Below are positions 8,873 through 18,312 of a stretch of 22,515 nucleotides of DNA, piece after piece; position 1 is the stretch's first letter, and the number at the start of each line of letters is the position of its first letter. Where the stretch lies: contig DATLFI010000363.1 in the NCBI GenBank assembly GCA_035524895.1, positions 1-22,515 on the forward strand, given 5' to 3'. Under the pieces are notes generated by a model. It saw only the letters and a list, made by a program, of their open reading frames with translations. It searched no databases and was not told where the DNA came from. The DNA comes from DATLFI01 sp035524895 (GTDB lineage: Bacteria > Acidobacteriota > Thermoanaerobaculia > Multivoradales > Multivoraceae). The position numbers and the translations under genes were made by a program.

Positions 8873-9730
8873 ATGACTCTCACCCGCAGCGCTCCGCCGG
8901 TGACCGCAGGCGACCCGCCGCCGAGCCAACAAGTGCTCGTGGTGGAGGCGGATCCGGCGCCGGGTGTGAGGTGGCTCACCCTCGACAACCCACGCCGTCG
9001 CAACGCGCTCTCCGCCGGGATGATTGGCGCGCTGTTCGGCGCGCTGCGCAGGGCGGAGCAAGCCGAGACGGTGCGGGTGGTGGTCCTCGCGGCCAACGGT
9101 CCGGTCTTCTCGGCCGGCCATGACCTGGCCGAGCTGCGCGACGCGGCGGCGGCGGAGCGCGAGAGCGACGCCAGCTCAGGACGCGGAGGCGGCTGCCTGG
9201 TGGCTTTCCAGGAATGCAGCCGCCTGATGACCGCGATCGTGCGCCTGCCGAAGCCGGTGATCGCGTGCGTGCAGGGTCTCGCTACCGCTGCGGGGTGCCA
9301 GCTCGCCGCCAGCGCCGACGTGGTGGTTGCGGCCGAGTCTGCTGCTTTCGCCACGCCCGGCGTGAACCTGGGCCTGTTCTGCACGACGCCGGCCGTGGCA
9401 CTCTCGCGCGCCGTGGGACGCAAGGCGGCGATGGAGATGCTCCTCACCGGTGACCCGGTCCCGGCGGAGCGCGCGCGCGAGATCGGTCTCGTGAACAGGG
9501 TGGTACGAGACGCCGAGCTCACCGAGGCGACGCTCGCGCTGGCGAGTCAGGTGGCCACCCGCTCCCCAGTGGCATTGCGGCTCGGCAAGACGGCGTTCTA
9601 CCGCCAGCTCGAAGTGGGCCTGGAGGAGGCGTACGCGATGACCTCCGAGATCATGGCTCGGAACCTTCTCGACGAGGACGCGGCCGAGGGGATCGACGCG
9701 TTCTTCGGCAAGCGCGAGCCCAAGTGGTGA
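8873..9730 (+). CDS. Enoyl-CoA hydratase/isomerase family protein, ECHDC3-like
   Basis: Crotonase-fold protein of 285 residues. The fold signatures are LTLDNPRRRNALS, the first oxyanion-hole segment FSAGHDLAEL and the second oxyanion-hole region around GLATAAGCQLAAS, followed by ATPGVNLGLFCTTP. The two glutamates that activate water in classical enoyl-CoA hydratase are replaced by Q143 (AAGCQ in place of GGGCE) and G163 (TPG in place of QPE), with the usual spacing of 20. The same substitutions and the GLFC-TP motif characterise the ECHDC3 subgroup, whose chemistry is poorly defined. A standard hydratase reaction is therefore unlikely. ATG 8873 lacks an obvious ribosome site, so the exact start is uncertain. 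The GlsB-type gene follows after 38 bp. Confidence 0.88.
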   Translation: MTLTRSAPPVTAGDPPPSQQVLVVEADPAPGVRWLTLDNPRRRNALSAGMIGALFGALRRAEQAETVRVVVLAANGPVFSAGHDLAELRDAAAAERESDASSGRGGGCLVAFQECSRLMTAIVRLPKPVIACVQGLATAAGCQLAASADVVVAAESAAFATPGVNLGLFCTTPAVALSRAVGRKAAMEMLLTGDPVPAERAREIGLVNRVVRDAELTEATLALASQVATRSPVALRLGKTAFYRQLEVGLEEAYAMTSEIMARNLLDEDAAEGIDAFFGKREPKW

Positions 9731-9768
9731 GAGAACGTCAGCGCGAGCTGGCCTGAGGAGGGAGCGCG

Positions 9769-10032
9769 ATGGGCTGCCTGGCTTGGATCCTGGTCGGACT
9801 GGTCGCCGGCGCACTGGCGAGGTTGCTGCTACCGGGCAAGGATCCCGGGGGCGCCGTCGTCACCATCATCCTCGGCATTGCGGGAGCCTCGCTGGGCGGC
9901 TGGCTGGGCACCCAGCTCGGCTTCGGCAGCTTCGAGGGGTTCGACCTCCGCAGCATGCTGATGGCGGTCGGTGGCTCGATCCTGCTGCTGTTGGTCTTCC
10001 GGATGATCCGCGGGGCGAAGAAGAACGGCTGA
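9769..10032 (+). CDS. GlsB/YeaQ/YmgE-family small membrane protein
   Basis: An 87-residue protein with three predicted transmembrane helices: LAWILVGLVAGALARLLLPG, then a Gly-rich TIILGIAGASLGGWLG segment, then SILLLLVFRMI with a basic tail. The opening WILVGLVAGALA plus PGKDPGG is the hallmark of the family formerly called transglycosylase-associated proteins, often linked to stress but without a proven biochemical role. ATG 9769 has a strong GGAGGGAG site 5-6 nt upstream. It is probably the last gene of the STAS-crotonase-GlsB run. Confidence 0.9.
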   Translation: MGCLAWILVGLVAGALARLLLPGKDPGGAVVTIILGIAGASLGGWLGTQLGFGSFEGFDLRSMLMAVGGSILLLLVFRMIRGAKKNG

Positions 10033-10052
10033 GCCCACGCAGATGCCATGAC

Positions 10053-10068
10053 CTCGGCCTCAGCCGAG
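10053..10068. terminator. Short hairpin between convergent genes, possible terminator
   Basis: CTCGGC-CTCA-GCCGAG forms a 6-bp perfect stem with a 4-nt loop in the 42-bp gap between the GlsB-type gene and the flavin reductase. Because it is an inverted repeat it could act on both strands. It has no T-tract, so intrinsic termination is doubtful. Confidence 0.3.
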
Positions 10069-10083
10069 CTCGCCTCAGCCGAG
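10058..10083. repeat. 11-bp direct repeat CCTCAGCCGAG, two copies
   Basis: Copies at 10058-10068 and 10073-10083, 15 bp apart. The second covers the last codons and stop of the flavin reductase gene. The first is one arm plus the loop of the convergent-gene hairpin. It looks like a local duplication. Confidence 0.7.
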
Positions 10084-10551
10084 CACTCTGTAGCGCCCGC
10101 GGAAGAACACCAGCGGCGGGTCTTCTCGCTCGATCCTTCCCGCTAATGCCTCGCCGACGAAGATGTCGTGGTCGCCAGCTCGATGAGCGGCCGCCAGCCG
10201 ACACTCCACGTGCGCGAGCGTCCCGTCGAGGATCGGCACGCCATGCTCGGCTAGGCGGAACGGCGCTCCGCGAAGCTCGCCGACCTCGGGCTCCTGCGTG
10301 TGCGCGAAGAGGTCCGACAGCGCGCGCTGGTCTGCTCCGAGCACGTTGACGGCGAAGCGCTCCGCGGCGAGGACCTGCTGGTGACAATGCGCCCGCCGGT
10401 CGACGCACACCAGCAGCAGCAACGGGTCGAGCGAGACCGAGCACACCGCGTTGGCGGTCATGCCGTGGAGCCGGCCGCGGTCGTTGGTGGTGATCACCGT
10501 CACGCCGGTGGCGAAGCTGCCGAGGAGGTCGCGAAATGCGCGGCTGTTCAT
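10075..10551 (-). CDS. Flavin reductase-like domain protein (FMN-binding split barrel)
   Basis: A 158-residue protein of the flavin reductase family (HpaC/NADH:FMN oxidoreductase type), which supplies reduced flavin to partner monooxygenases. The characteristic order is visible: FRDLLGSFATGVTVITT at the N-terminus, HGMTANAVCSVSLDPLLLLVCVD for flavin binding, FAVNVLGADQ, and GDHDIFVGEAL followed by PLVFFRGRYRVLG at the end. The frame is open to 10788, but ATG 10551 (MNSRAFRDLLGSF) is the natural family start, and the upstream extension would overlap the divergent Nudix gene. No monooxygenase is nearby, so the partner is unknown. Confidence 0.88.
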   Translation of the reverse strand: MNSRAFRDLLGSFATGVTVITTNDRGRLHGMTANAVCSVSLDPLLLLVCVDRRAHCHQQVLAAERFAVNVLGADQRALSDLFAHTQEPEVGELRGAPFRLAEHGVPILDGTLAHVECRLAAAHRAGDHDIFVGEALAGRIEREDPPLVFFRGRYRVLG

Positions 10552-10641
10552 GGCTCGTGGTCGTTGGGCCCTTGCGGGTTTGCAGTATCCCCAGTGGGTC
10601 GGCGACCGGTCAAGCGGACGGACGAGGCGGTTCTGGACGGG

Positions 10642-10647
10642 TAGTCT
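10642..10647 (+). promoter_or_regulatory. Weak TANNNT box 7 nt before the Nudix start
   Basis: TAGTCT at 10642-10647 is followed by 7 nt and then ATG 10655, with no Shine-Dalgarno sequence in between. Alone it is a weak -10 match. It is listed because the same arrangement recurs before other first-in-unit genes in this window. Confidence 0.25.
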
Positions 10648-10654
10648 TCGCGCC

Positions 10655-11287
10655 ATGCGGCTGGACCAGGTCACAGAGGCGCTCCGCGGGCGGCTCCTAC
10701 CGGCGGAGAAGCCGGCCGCCGCGCCGGTGCACGCCGCGGTCGCTGGTGTTCTGCGGGAGGGTGGGCGTGGGGCCGAATTGCTGCTCATCGAGCGCGTGCA
10801 GCGGCCCGGCGATCCCTGGTCCGGACAGATGGCGCTACCGGGTGGCCGCGTCCAGGTCGAGGACCGCTCGCCGCTGCAAACCGCGATCCGCGAGACGCAC
10901 GAGGAAACTGGTCTCGGGCTACACGGCGCTCCCGTGCTCGGGCGTCTCGTCGAACAGGCGCCTAGCAGCAGCGGCGGCTCGCTGCGCGTCGCCGGCTACG
11001 TCTTCTCGATGGGCGCAGAGTCGCCCGTCCTCCGCCCGAACCACGACGAGGTATCCGACGCGCTCTGGCTACCGCTCGAGTCGTTGCTCGAGCCGATCCG
11101 CTACCGCGACTACCGGTACCCGTTGCGACCCGAGATGGTGTTTCCCGCCGTGGCTGTGGACCAATCACTAGACGATGGACGGGCTGCCGGCACATCGGAT
11201 ACCGAAGTAAGGGTGATCTGGGGGCTCACGCTTCGCTTCCTCGCCGACCTCTTCGAGCGCCTGGGACGATCGTTCCCGGCCAGGTGA
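10655..11287 (+). CDS. Nudix hydrolase, CoA pyrophosphatase (NudL)-like
   Basis: A 210-residue Nudix protein. The Nudix helix is visible as ALPGGRVQVEDRS followed by TAIRETHEETGL; the REx-x-EE core supplies the metal-binding glutamates. The preceding segment LLLIERVQRPGDPWSGQMALPGG resembles the extended upstream motif of the CoA-pyrophosphatase subgroup, and a C-terminal LPL-rich region follows. The substrate is therefore most likely CoA or a CoA derivative, though Nudix specificity is hard to call. The frame is open from 10451, but the ATG at 10655 is the first that does not run through the divergent flavin reductase. It converges with the kinase gene, with only 10 bp between the stop codons. 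Confidence 0.87.
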   Translation: MRLDQVTEALRGRLLPAEKPAAAPVHAAVAGVLREGGRGAELLLIERVQRPGDPWSGQMALPGGRVQVEDRSPLQTAIRETHEETGLGLHGAPVLGRLVEQAPSSSGGSLRVAGYVFSMGAESPVLRPNHDEVSDALWLPLESLLEPIRYRDYRYPLRPEMVFPAVAVDQSLDDGRAAGTSDTEVRVIWGLTLRFLADLFERLGRSFPAR

Positions 11288-11297
11288 GAGTGTCCGC

Positions 11298-14006
11298 TCA
11301 CGGCTGGATCGACGCGGCGCGGTTCTCCTCGAAGATCCGCCGCAACTTGGCCACCCAGTTCTGGATTAGAACGACGCCACCCTGGTCTTCCTGGGCTGTG
11401 AGCTCGAGCACCAGGAAGCGTCCGTCGGAGTGAACCGCGTAGTTTGTCAGCCCGTCGACCTGGGTGTGCAAGAAGCGATCTTCGAACAAAGTCACCGGGC
11501 GTCCGGTGCGCAGCGCCCCGCTCTCATCGGCGAGCGGCTGTGCCACGAAGTGGGTCGGGGTGCGGTAGTAGATCTGCCGGCCATCGTGCGAGCAACGCAC
11601 CTCCTGGGCCCCGCCGCGCGACACCTGCCGCGGCTCGCCGGGCTCGGGGTAGGGCTGCAGCCAGATCTCGCTCGACGTGTTGGCGGCGTCGACCGCGGCG
11701 GCGTAGAACACCCAGCGGCCGCTCGGGTGCATACAGGCCGACAAGATCCAGGCCGAGGACTCGAGTGTGCGGGTGGTGTCGCTGACTCGGTCGTAGACGC
11801 GCAGGCCGCGAGTCGACATGGGCGAATAGAGCACGTATCGCCCGTCGGGCGAGAGGTCCAGGAGGACGTGCCCGTCGTCGAGGTCGAGCAGCGGCGTCGG
11901 CTGCCCGCTGCCGTCGGCCGACTGCACGTAGGCGCGGAGGAAACCTTCTCGGTTGGAGGTGAATACGGTCTCGCGGCCATGGTTGGTCCAGAGCTGCCGG
12001 CTGTTGATCCGACCCGCCTGGGCCGGACGAGTCCAGGAGGCCGACTCGAGCTCGAGCAGCCAACGTTCCGTGCTGCCGTTCGCGTTGCGCACCGAGAGGC
12101 CCACGAAGCGCCCGTCGAACGACAGCGACGGGGTCTCGAAGCCGCGCCGCTCTGGTGCAGCTTCCCCCAGCCGGCGACCGTCGATCCCCACCCATACCAC
12201 CGCGGCGAGGCCCTCCTGGCCGACGGTTCGGTAGAGCAGGTCGCCGCGCTCGTTGAGGTCGAACGCACCGAAGTCGTTGGCGACGAAGAGGTCGGAGCGG
12301 ACGCTGGTTTCGACCGGGCGTGGCTCGCTCGCCAGCTCGCTCCGCGAGAGGTCGATGCGCGCCGCCCACAGCGTGTTCTCGCGATAGAACACGAGGAAGT
12401 CGGGCGCCAGGAAGTACGGTCTCACGCCCTCGACGATGTGGCTTAGCCGGCCGGACTCCAGGTCCAGCAACTCGATCTCGAACCAGTAGCGGGAGCCGGC
12501 AGCGCTCGGCGCATGGGTGAGCAGCAGTTGGGTGCCCGGGATGGGTCCGCCGGCGACGAAACCGCGACCCAGCAGCGTGCTCTCGCCGCCCGCCGCGGGC
12601 ATGCGCCAGAGCTCGGTGCCCTCGCGGTTGGCCATGTTGCGCAGGCGGTTGAAGTAGAGGTAGCCGTCCGCCGCGAGCCTGCCGTTCCAACCGTCGTCGA
12701 CCAGTGGCAGGACTCCGCCGCCCCCCTGCAGCGTCACGCTCAGCAGCACGCGCCCCTGGCGGTACGTGAGCGCTTTGGCATCGGGCGAGAACCAGTACAC
12801 GGTCTCTACCCCTTCCGTGCCGGGGATCGGGCGCGACTCCAGGCTGTCGAGATGGCGAAGAAAAAGCTGGCGGCGTCCGGGCTGCTCGCCCACGAACGCC
12901 ACCGAACGGCCGTCGGGAGCGAGCGCCACGCTCTTGCCCTGGAAGCCGCGCGGCAATGGCAGCTCGAGCTCGGTGACCGTCCAGGTGGCGAGTCGCGAGT
13001 CTTCTGCCTCCGCGTCGACCCGCGCCCCGAGAACCATGCGACCGAGCAGCAGACCCAGCACCAGCCCGGCGAAGGCGGCCGCCCCTAGCCAGGCAAGGGC
13101 CTGCGGGAGCGCTCTGGAGGCGACCCGGCTCGCTGAGGAGTCCCCGGTACCCGCCGCGATTGCCTCGAGCTCGAGCGCGAGGTCGTGACTGTCTTGCCAG
13201 CGTTCTTCGGGGTCCTTTTCCAGGCAGCGCGAGATCACCCACTGCAGCCGAGGCGAAGCTCGTGGCTGATGGACCCTCAGCGCCTTGGGCTGCGAGCTCA
13301 CGACGGACGCGATCAGCTCGGCGGCGTTCGCGCCGCCGAACGGCTGCCGGCCCGTGACCATTTCGTAGAGCACCACCCCCAGCGCGAAGACGTCGCTGCG
13401 GGCGTCTGCCGGGTCTCCCGAGATCTGCTCCGGTGACATGTAGTGCGGGGTGCCGACCCAGGCGCCGGTGCGGGTGAGCTGCGGCGGCGGCGTCGCTCCT
13501 TGCGTGTCGCTGGTCAGCGCTCCGGGTCGGTCCGTAGCCTTGGCTAGACCGAAGTCGAGCACCTTGGCGCCGCCGCGGGTGAGCATCACGTTGCCCGGCT
13601 TTAGGTCGCGGTGTACCAGGTTGCGGCGGTGGGCCGCCGCGATTCCGCGGGCGATCTGGGCTCCGCTGCGGAGCGCCTCGTCGAGCTCCATGGGCCCGCG
13701 CCGCAGGCGGTCCCAGAGCGTCTCGCCCTCGAGGTACTCCATTACCAGGTAATCGAGACCGTCTACGTGGCCGACATCGAACACCGTACACACGTGCGGG
13801 TGCGAGAGCTGGGAGGCGCTCCGTGCTTCGCGGTGCAGGCGCTCGCGGAGGTTCTCGGTGTCGACCAGCTCGGCGGGCAGCACCTTGACCGCGACCTCGC
13901 GATCGAGGCGAGAGTCGCGGGCGCGGTACACCTCGCCCATGCCGCCTTTGCCGCGGAGCGCGAGGATCTCGTACGGCCCGAGTCGACGGCCCGGTAGGAG
14001 GGTCAT
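11298..14006 (-). CDS. Membrane Ser/Thr protein kinase with C-terminal WD40/TolB-like beta-propeller
   Basis: A 902-residue Hanks-type kinase. The kinase domain is residues 12-285: Gly loop G19-K-G-G-M-G24, ATP lysine K41 (VAVKVL), catalytic HRDLKPGN with D134, DFG with D151 and the MSPEQ activation end. A single transmembrane helix lies at about 304-327. The remaining roughly 570 residues are repeats typical of PD40/TolB-like propellers (SPDAKALTYRQG, SFDGRFVGLSV, LSPDGRYVLYS, HPSGRWVFY, SHDGRQIYYRT). The propeller is expected outside the cytoplasm as a sensor or binding module. All active-site residues are intact, so it should be an active kinase. The frame is open to 14141, but ATG 14006 (MTLLPGRRLGPYEIL) is the typical start for such kinases and leaves 92 bp after the dehydrogenase gene, so it may end that operon. 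Confidence 0.93.
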   Translation of the reverse strand: MTLLPGRRLGPYEILALRGKGGMGEVYRARDSRLDREVAVKVLPAELVDTENLRERLHREARSASQLSHPHVCTVFDVGHVDGLDYLVMEYLEGETLWDRLRRGPMELDEALRSGAQIARGIAAAHRRNLVHRDLKPGNVMLTRGGAKVLDFGLAKATDRPGALTSDTQGATPPPQLTRTGAWVGTPHYMSPEQISGDPADARSDVFALGVVLYEMVTGRQPFGGANAAELIASVVSSQPKALRVHQPRASPRLQWVISRCLEKDPEERWQDSHDLALELEAIAAGTGDSSASRVASRALPQALAWLGAAAFAGLVLGLLLGRMVLGARVDAEAEDSRLATWTVTELELPLPRGFQGKSVALAPDGRSVAFVGEQPGRRQLFLRHLDSLESRPIPGTEGVETVYWFSPDAKALTYRQGRVLLSVTLQGGGGVLPLVDDGWNGRLAADGYLYFNRLRNMANREGTELWRMPAAGGESTLLGRGFVAGGPIPGTQLLLTHAPSAAGSRYWFEIELLDLESGRLSHIVEGVRPYFLAPDFLVFYRENTLWAARIDLSRSELASEPRPVETSVRSDLFVANDFGAFDLNERGDLLYRTVGQEGLAAVVWVGIDGRRLGEAAPERRGFETPSLSFDGRFVGLSVRNANGSTERWLLELESASWTRPAQAGRINSRQLWTNHGRETVFTSNREGFLRAYVQSADGSGQPTPLLDLDDGHVLLDLSPDGRYVLYSPMSTRGLRVYDRVSDTTRTLESSAWILSACMHPSGRWVFYAAAVDAANTSSEIWLQPYPEPGEPRQVSRGGAQEVRCSHDGRQIYYRTPTHFVAQPLADESGALRTGRPVTLFEDRFLHTQVDGLTNYAVHSDGRFLVLELTAQEDQGGVVLIQNWVAKLRRIFEENRAASIQP

Positions 14007-14098
14007 GGCTGGCTCAGATGTTACTCCCGCCGATGTCGCGAACGGCCGACAGGCGCCGGAGCTTGGTCGCCGGCGTTTCTTCTGCGACTGGCGTCGCC

Positions 14099-15150
14099 TC
14101 AGGCTCGGTCGGCGGTGATGGCGCCGATGAGCGCGTCGCACATGGCCGAGGTCGTCGCTTGGCCGCCGAGGTCGGGCGTAAGCGTCGCGCGCGCCTCGAG
14201 CACCTGGCTGACAGCAGCGCGGATCCGCTGCGCGGCGGCCTCCTGGTCGAGGTGGCGCAGCAACGCCACGGCGGGCCGGAGGAGCGGCAGCGGATTGGCG
14301 GTGCCGGCCCCGAGGATCTGCGGCGCGTCACCGTGCACTGCCTCGAAGACGCGACAGTCGTCGCCGACGTTGATGCTCAGACCAGCCGAGATGCCGCCGG
14401 CGAGACCGAAACCGAGGCTGCTCAGGATGTCGCCGTAGAGGTTGCCGGTCAGGATCAGGTCGAACCTGTAGGGGTCGAGCACGAGTTGCATGCAGCAGGC
14501 ATCGACGATGCTCTCCCGGGTCTCGATCTCGGGATGCTCGGCGGCGATGCGCCGGAACACGTCCAGGAAGAGACCGTCGGAGCGCTTCATGATGTTCGCC
14601 TTGTGCACGAACGTCATGTGCTTCCTGCGGTTCTGTGCGGCGTAGTCGAAGGCAAAGCGGGTGACCCGCTCGCAGGCGGTGCGGGTTACCACTTTGAGGC
14701 TCTGCACCACTCCCGCCGTGATCTCGTGCTCGATGCCGCGGTAGACGTCCTCGGTGTTCTCGCGGATCAGCACCACGTCCAGACCGGGGTAGCGGGTAGG
14801 CAGGCCGGCGAAGGATCGGATGGGCCGGATTCCGGCGAAGAGGCCGAGGCGCTGGCGCAGCTCGACGTTGGGGTTGCGGGGTCCGCGCAGGACGGTCGCC
14901 TCGGTCCCCGCGCCCGTACCGCCAGGGCCGAGCAGGCGCGTCTTGAGGCCGAGCCCGCACGTCCGCACCGCCTCCACCACCTCGTCGAGCAGCGAAGTGG
15001 CCGTGTCGTCGGTGACGCGAGGCACGTCGACGCGCAGCCACTCGATCGAGGTGCCGGCGGCCTCGAGCACTCGGAGCGCGTGCGGCATGACCTCGGTGCC
15101 GACGCCCTCGCCGACGATCAGTGCGACGCGCGGCGGCCTCGCTCCGGCGC

Positions 15151-15154
<4 letters not shown>
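14099..15154 (-). CDS. Isocitrate/isopropylmalate-type dehydrogenase, paralogue 1 (substrate uncertain)
   Basis: A beta-decarboxylating dehydrogenase of 351 residues. Family marks are visible: RENTEDVYRGIEHE, the lysine-containing VHKANIMKRSDG, LTGNLYGDILSSL with the metal-binding aspartates, and EAVHGDAPQILGAGTANP at the nucleotide site. The substrate loop reads N94-PNVELR with R100 and R110. The serine that binds isocitrate in typical enzymes is Asn here, and the preceding stretch is unusual (GPGGTGAGTEATVLRGP). Isocitrate, homoisocitrate or isopropylmalate are all possible; NAD is more likely than NADP because the Lys-Tyr pair of NADP enzymes is absent. The start is TTG 15154, overlapping the stop of paralogue 2 by 4 nt (TTGA), with GAGG 7 nt upstream; this indicates translational coupling. 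Confidence 0.85.
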
Positions 15155-16194
<1,040 letters not shown>

Positions 16195-16204
16195 CGCGGG
16201 GCGG

Positions 16205-16210
16205 ATTGTA
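16205..16210 (-). promoter_or_regulatory. Candidate -10 box (TACAAT) for the dehydrogenase-kinase unit
   Basis: On the minus strand TACAAT matches 5 of 6 -10 positions and lies 10 nt before ATG 16194, so the 5' leader would be only a few nucleotides long. No good -35 box is visible at 17 bp, and no Shine-Dalgarno sequence precedes the ATG. Confidence 0.4.
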
Positions 16211-16270
16211 GGGGAAGGGAGAGGGCGTGTGGTGGCTCGAGTGGATGCAGCGTGAGCACGGGCCGTGACC

Positions 16271-16290
16271 GTGGGGTCGAGGACCCGCAC
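16271..16290. promoter_or_regulatory. Inverted repeat in a divergent intergenic region
   Basis: GTG-GGGTC-GAG-GACCC-G-CAC forms an 8-bp stem with one bulged G, between the divergent dehydrogenase (start 16194) and thioesterase (start 16328). Its position suits an operator or a leader hairpin; nothing further can be said. Confidence 0.25.
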
Positions 16291-16327
16291 TATCCTCGTC
16301 GCGCGTCCCTGGTAGCCTTCCCGGCCC

Positions 16328-16708
16328 ATGAAGACCTCCCTCCAGCCCGGCATAGAAGCCACCTTTCGATACCCGGTTACCGCGGACATGTCGCCCGAGC
16401 ACCTGCCGGCCAAGGTGCTGTCGACGCCATCGATGATCGGGCTGATCGAGCGTTCCTGCCTCTTGGCGGCGCAGGCTCATCTCGACGAAGGCGAGACCAC
16501 GGTCGGCACCCACGTCGACGTGAGCCACTGCGGACCTGCTTTTCCGGACGAAGAGATCTCGATCCACGTGCGGCTGCAGGAAGTACGGAAGCGACGGCTC
16601 GACTTCGCGGTCGAGGTGTCGTCGGCGCGCGGCTCGATATCCAGTGGCCGGCACGAGCGGGCGGTGATCGACCTGGCGCGCTTCGGAGACGCCGGCGCCG
16701 CGCGATAG
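16328..16708 (+). CDS. Hotdog-fold thioesterase, FlK-like
   Basis: A 126-residue protein resembling the fluoroacetyl-CoA thioesterase FlK and its many bacterial relatives. The likely triad is T33 (LSTPSMIGLIE), E41 and H67 (VGTHVDVSH). Each is exactly nine positions before FlK's Thr42, Glu50 and His76, so spacing is fully conserved. The N-terminal PGIEATFRYPVTADMSPEHL and the C-terminal GRHERAVIDLARF also fit the family. The phenylalanine lid residues that give FlK its fluoroacetyl selectivity do not appear to be conserved (the position of Phe36 is Pro27), so the substrate is more likely a general acyl-CoA. It is a single gene, divergent from the dehydrogenases and convergent with the ThDP enzyme (33-bp gap). 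Confidence 0.85.
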   Translation: MKTSLQPGIEATFRYPVTADMSPEHLPAKVLSTPSMIGLIERSCLLAAQAHLDEGETTVGTHVDVSHCGPAFPDEEISIHVRLQEVRKRRLDFAVEVSSARGSISSGRHERAVIDLARFGDAGAAR

Positions 16709-16741
16709 AGCTCGACCTCGTCGAGCGCTACGTCGCGCGGC

Positions 16742-18292
16742 TCAGCCGACGCGCACTTCTATCAGCGCGGGGCCGGGCTCCGCGACGGCGCGCGCGAGCT
16801 CGGCGTAGAGCGCCTCGGCGGTCGTGACGCTGCATGCCGGAACGCCGAAGCTCTGTGCCAGACCGACCCAATCGACGCTCGGGTTGGAGAGCTCGGTCAT
16901 CGCCAGGCTCTGCGGCCCCGGCTGTTGCACTCCGGCGCGATGCAGCTCGATCTGCAAGATCCGGTAGACGTCGTTGCGGAGCACCACATTGACGATGTCG
17001 AGACCCTCGCGCGCCTGGCTCCAGAGCGCCTGGGCCGTGTAGAGGCCCGAGCCGTCGCCCTCGAGCACGATGACCTTGCGACGGGGACAGGCGATCGCGG
17101 CGCCCACGGAGCAGGGGAGCCCGAAGCCGATGGCACCGCCGGGTAGCGCGAGGTAGGTATGCGCGGGAGCCTGCCCGGCCAGCTCGTAGTAGGGCCCGAT
17201 ACCGGTGATTCCTTCGTCGACGATGATCGCTCCCTCGGGCTGGGCGGCGACCACCGCGGCGGCGATGTTCGCGGCGTCGAGGGCGCCTCGGGGAGCTGCC
17301 GCCGTCGCCGCCGGCAGGTGCTGGAACTGAGCGGGCGCTCCCAGCGCCTCGGCCAGGTCCTCGAGGGCTTTGGGGACGTCCTCGTCGCGACCGGCCAGGA
17401 CCTCGACCGCGACACCTTCGGGTATCAGGAGGCTGGGCCCGTCGCGGTAGCCGAAGAACGCGACCGGCTCGCGTGCTCCGGCGAGCACGACCTGCCTGGC
17501 GCCCATGAAGAAGGCCAGTGCCTGCTCGGGGAAGTAGGGGACTCTCGGCAGCGCCGGCAAGTGCGGTCCTCGCTCGAGCCGAGGCGGGAACGATTCGCAG
17601 GCGAGGCGGCACCCGGAAGCTGTCGCGATTCGCGCCGCTGCCAGGAGACCTCTCTCGGTCAGGGCTCTGCCTCCCAGCAGGAGGACAGTTTGCTGTCCCG
17701 CGTGCGCGGAGAGTTGCTTCCGCGCGAGATCGATGCGGTCGCCGTCGACCACAGCGATCGGCACCGGGGGCAGGGCGGCGATCCGCTCTCCGGCTTCGTC
17801 CCACTGGCAGTCCGCGGGCACGACCAGCGTGGCGCTGCCTCCGGGCAGGCGCAGCGACGCCGCGATCGCGTCGGCGAGGTCGCGCGAGAGCTGCCCGGCG
17901 TGGGCGCAGGTGCGCTGCCAGACCGACACCGCCGCCGCCAACAGCTCGACCTGGGACTCCAGCGGCGGATCGAAGTTGCGGTGCCAGGTGGCGTGATGAC
18001 CGATCAGGTTGACGATCGGCGTAGCGGCACGCCGGGCGTTGTGGAGGTTGGCGATGCCATTCGCGAAGCCCGGGCCGAGGTGGAGGAGGGTCATTGCAGG
18101 CTTGGCGGCCATGCGGCCGTAGCCGTCGGCGGCGCCAGTGACCACCCCCTCGAACAGGCCGAGCACCGCGCGGAGACCCGGTTGCGAGTCGAGCGCGGCC
18201 ACCAAGTGCATCTCGGTAGTCCCGGGATTGGTGAAGCACACCTCGATGCCGTGCGCGGCTGCGGTTCGTACCAGGATCTCGGCTCCGTTCAT
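16742..18292 (-). CDS. ThDP-dependent enzyme, acetolactate synthase large-subunit-like
   Basis: A 516-residue enzyme with the three domains of the acetolactate synthase/benzoylformate decarboxylase group. The N-terminal pyrimidine-binding domain carries the catalytic glutamate E48 (GLFEGVVTGAADGYGRMA). A central domain follows at about 185-330. The C-terminal pyrophosphate domain has the motif GDGSG at 412-416, ending about 28 residues later in RND. It is shorter than biosynthetic IlvB and has no small subunit nearby. It may therefore be a catabolic or orphan member acting on some 2-oxo acid; the exact reaction is not readable. ATG 18292 follows GGAGG closely. It lies 20 bp after the Lrp-type regulator on the same strand, so the two form one unit divergent from the tyrosine operon. 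Confidence 0.88.
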   Translation of the reverse strand: MNGAEILVRTAAAHGIEVCFTNPGTTEMHLVAALDSQPGLRAVLGLFEGVVTGAADGYGRMAAKPAMTLLHLGPGFANGIANLHNARRAATPIVNLIGHHATWHRNFDPPLESQVELLAAAVSVWQRTCAHAGQLSRDLADAIAASLRLPGGSATLVVPADCQWDEAGERIAALPPVPIAVVDGDRIDLARKQLSAHAGQQTVLLLGGRALTERGLLAAARIATASGCRLACESFPPRLERGPHLPALPRVPYFPEQALAFFMGARQVVLAGAREPVAFFGYRDGPSLLIPEGVAVEVLAGRDEDVPKALEDLAEALGAPAQFQHLPAATAAAPRGALDAANIAAAVVAAQPEGAIIVDEGITGIGPYYELAGQAPAHTYLALPGGAIGFGLPCSVGAAIACPRRKVIVLEGDGSGLYTAQALWSQAREGLDIVNVVLRNDVYRILQIELHRAGVQQPGPQSLAMTELSNPSVDWVGLAQSFGVPACSVTTAEALYAELARAVAEPGPALIEVRVG

Positions 18293-18312
18293 CCTCCGTC
18301 CCTTCCCTCTGG

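Noticed and set aside
11524..13791. 755-codon ORF in another frame of the kinase gene
   Set aside because: Arg/Pro/Ala-rich shadow; the kinase and propeller frame explains every base.
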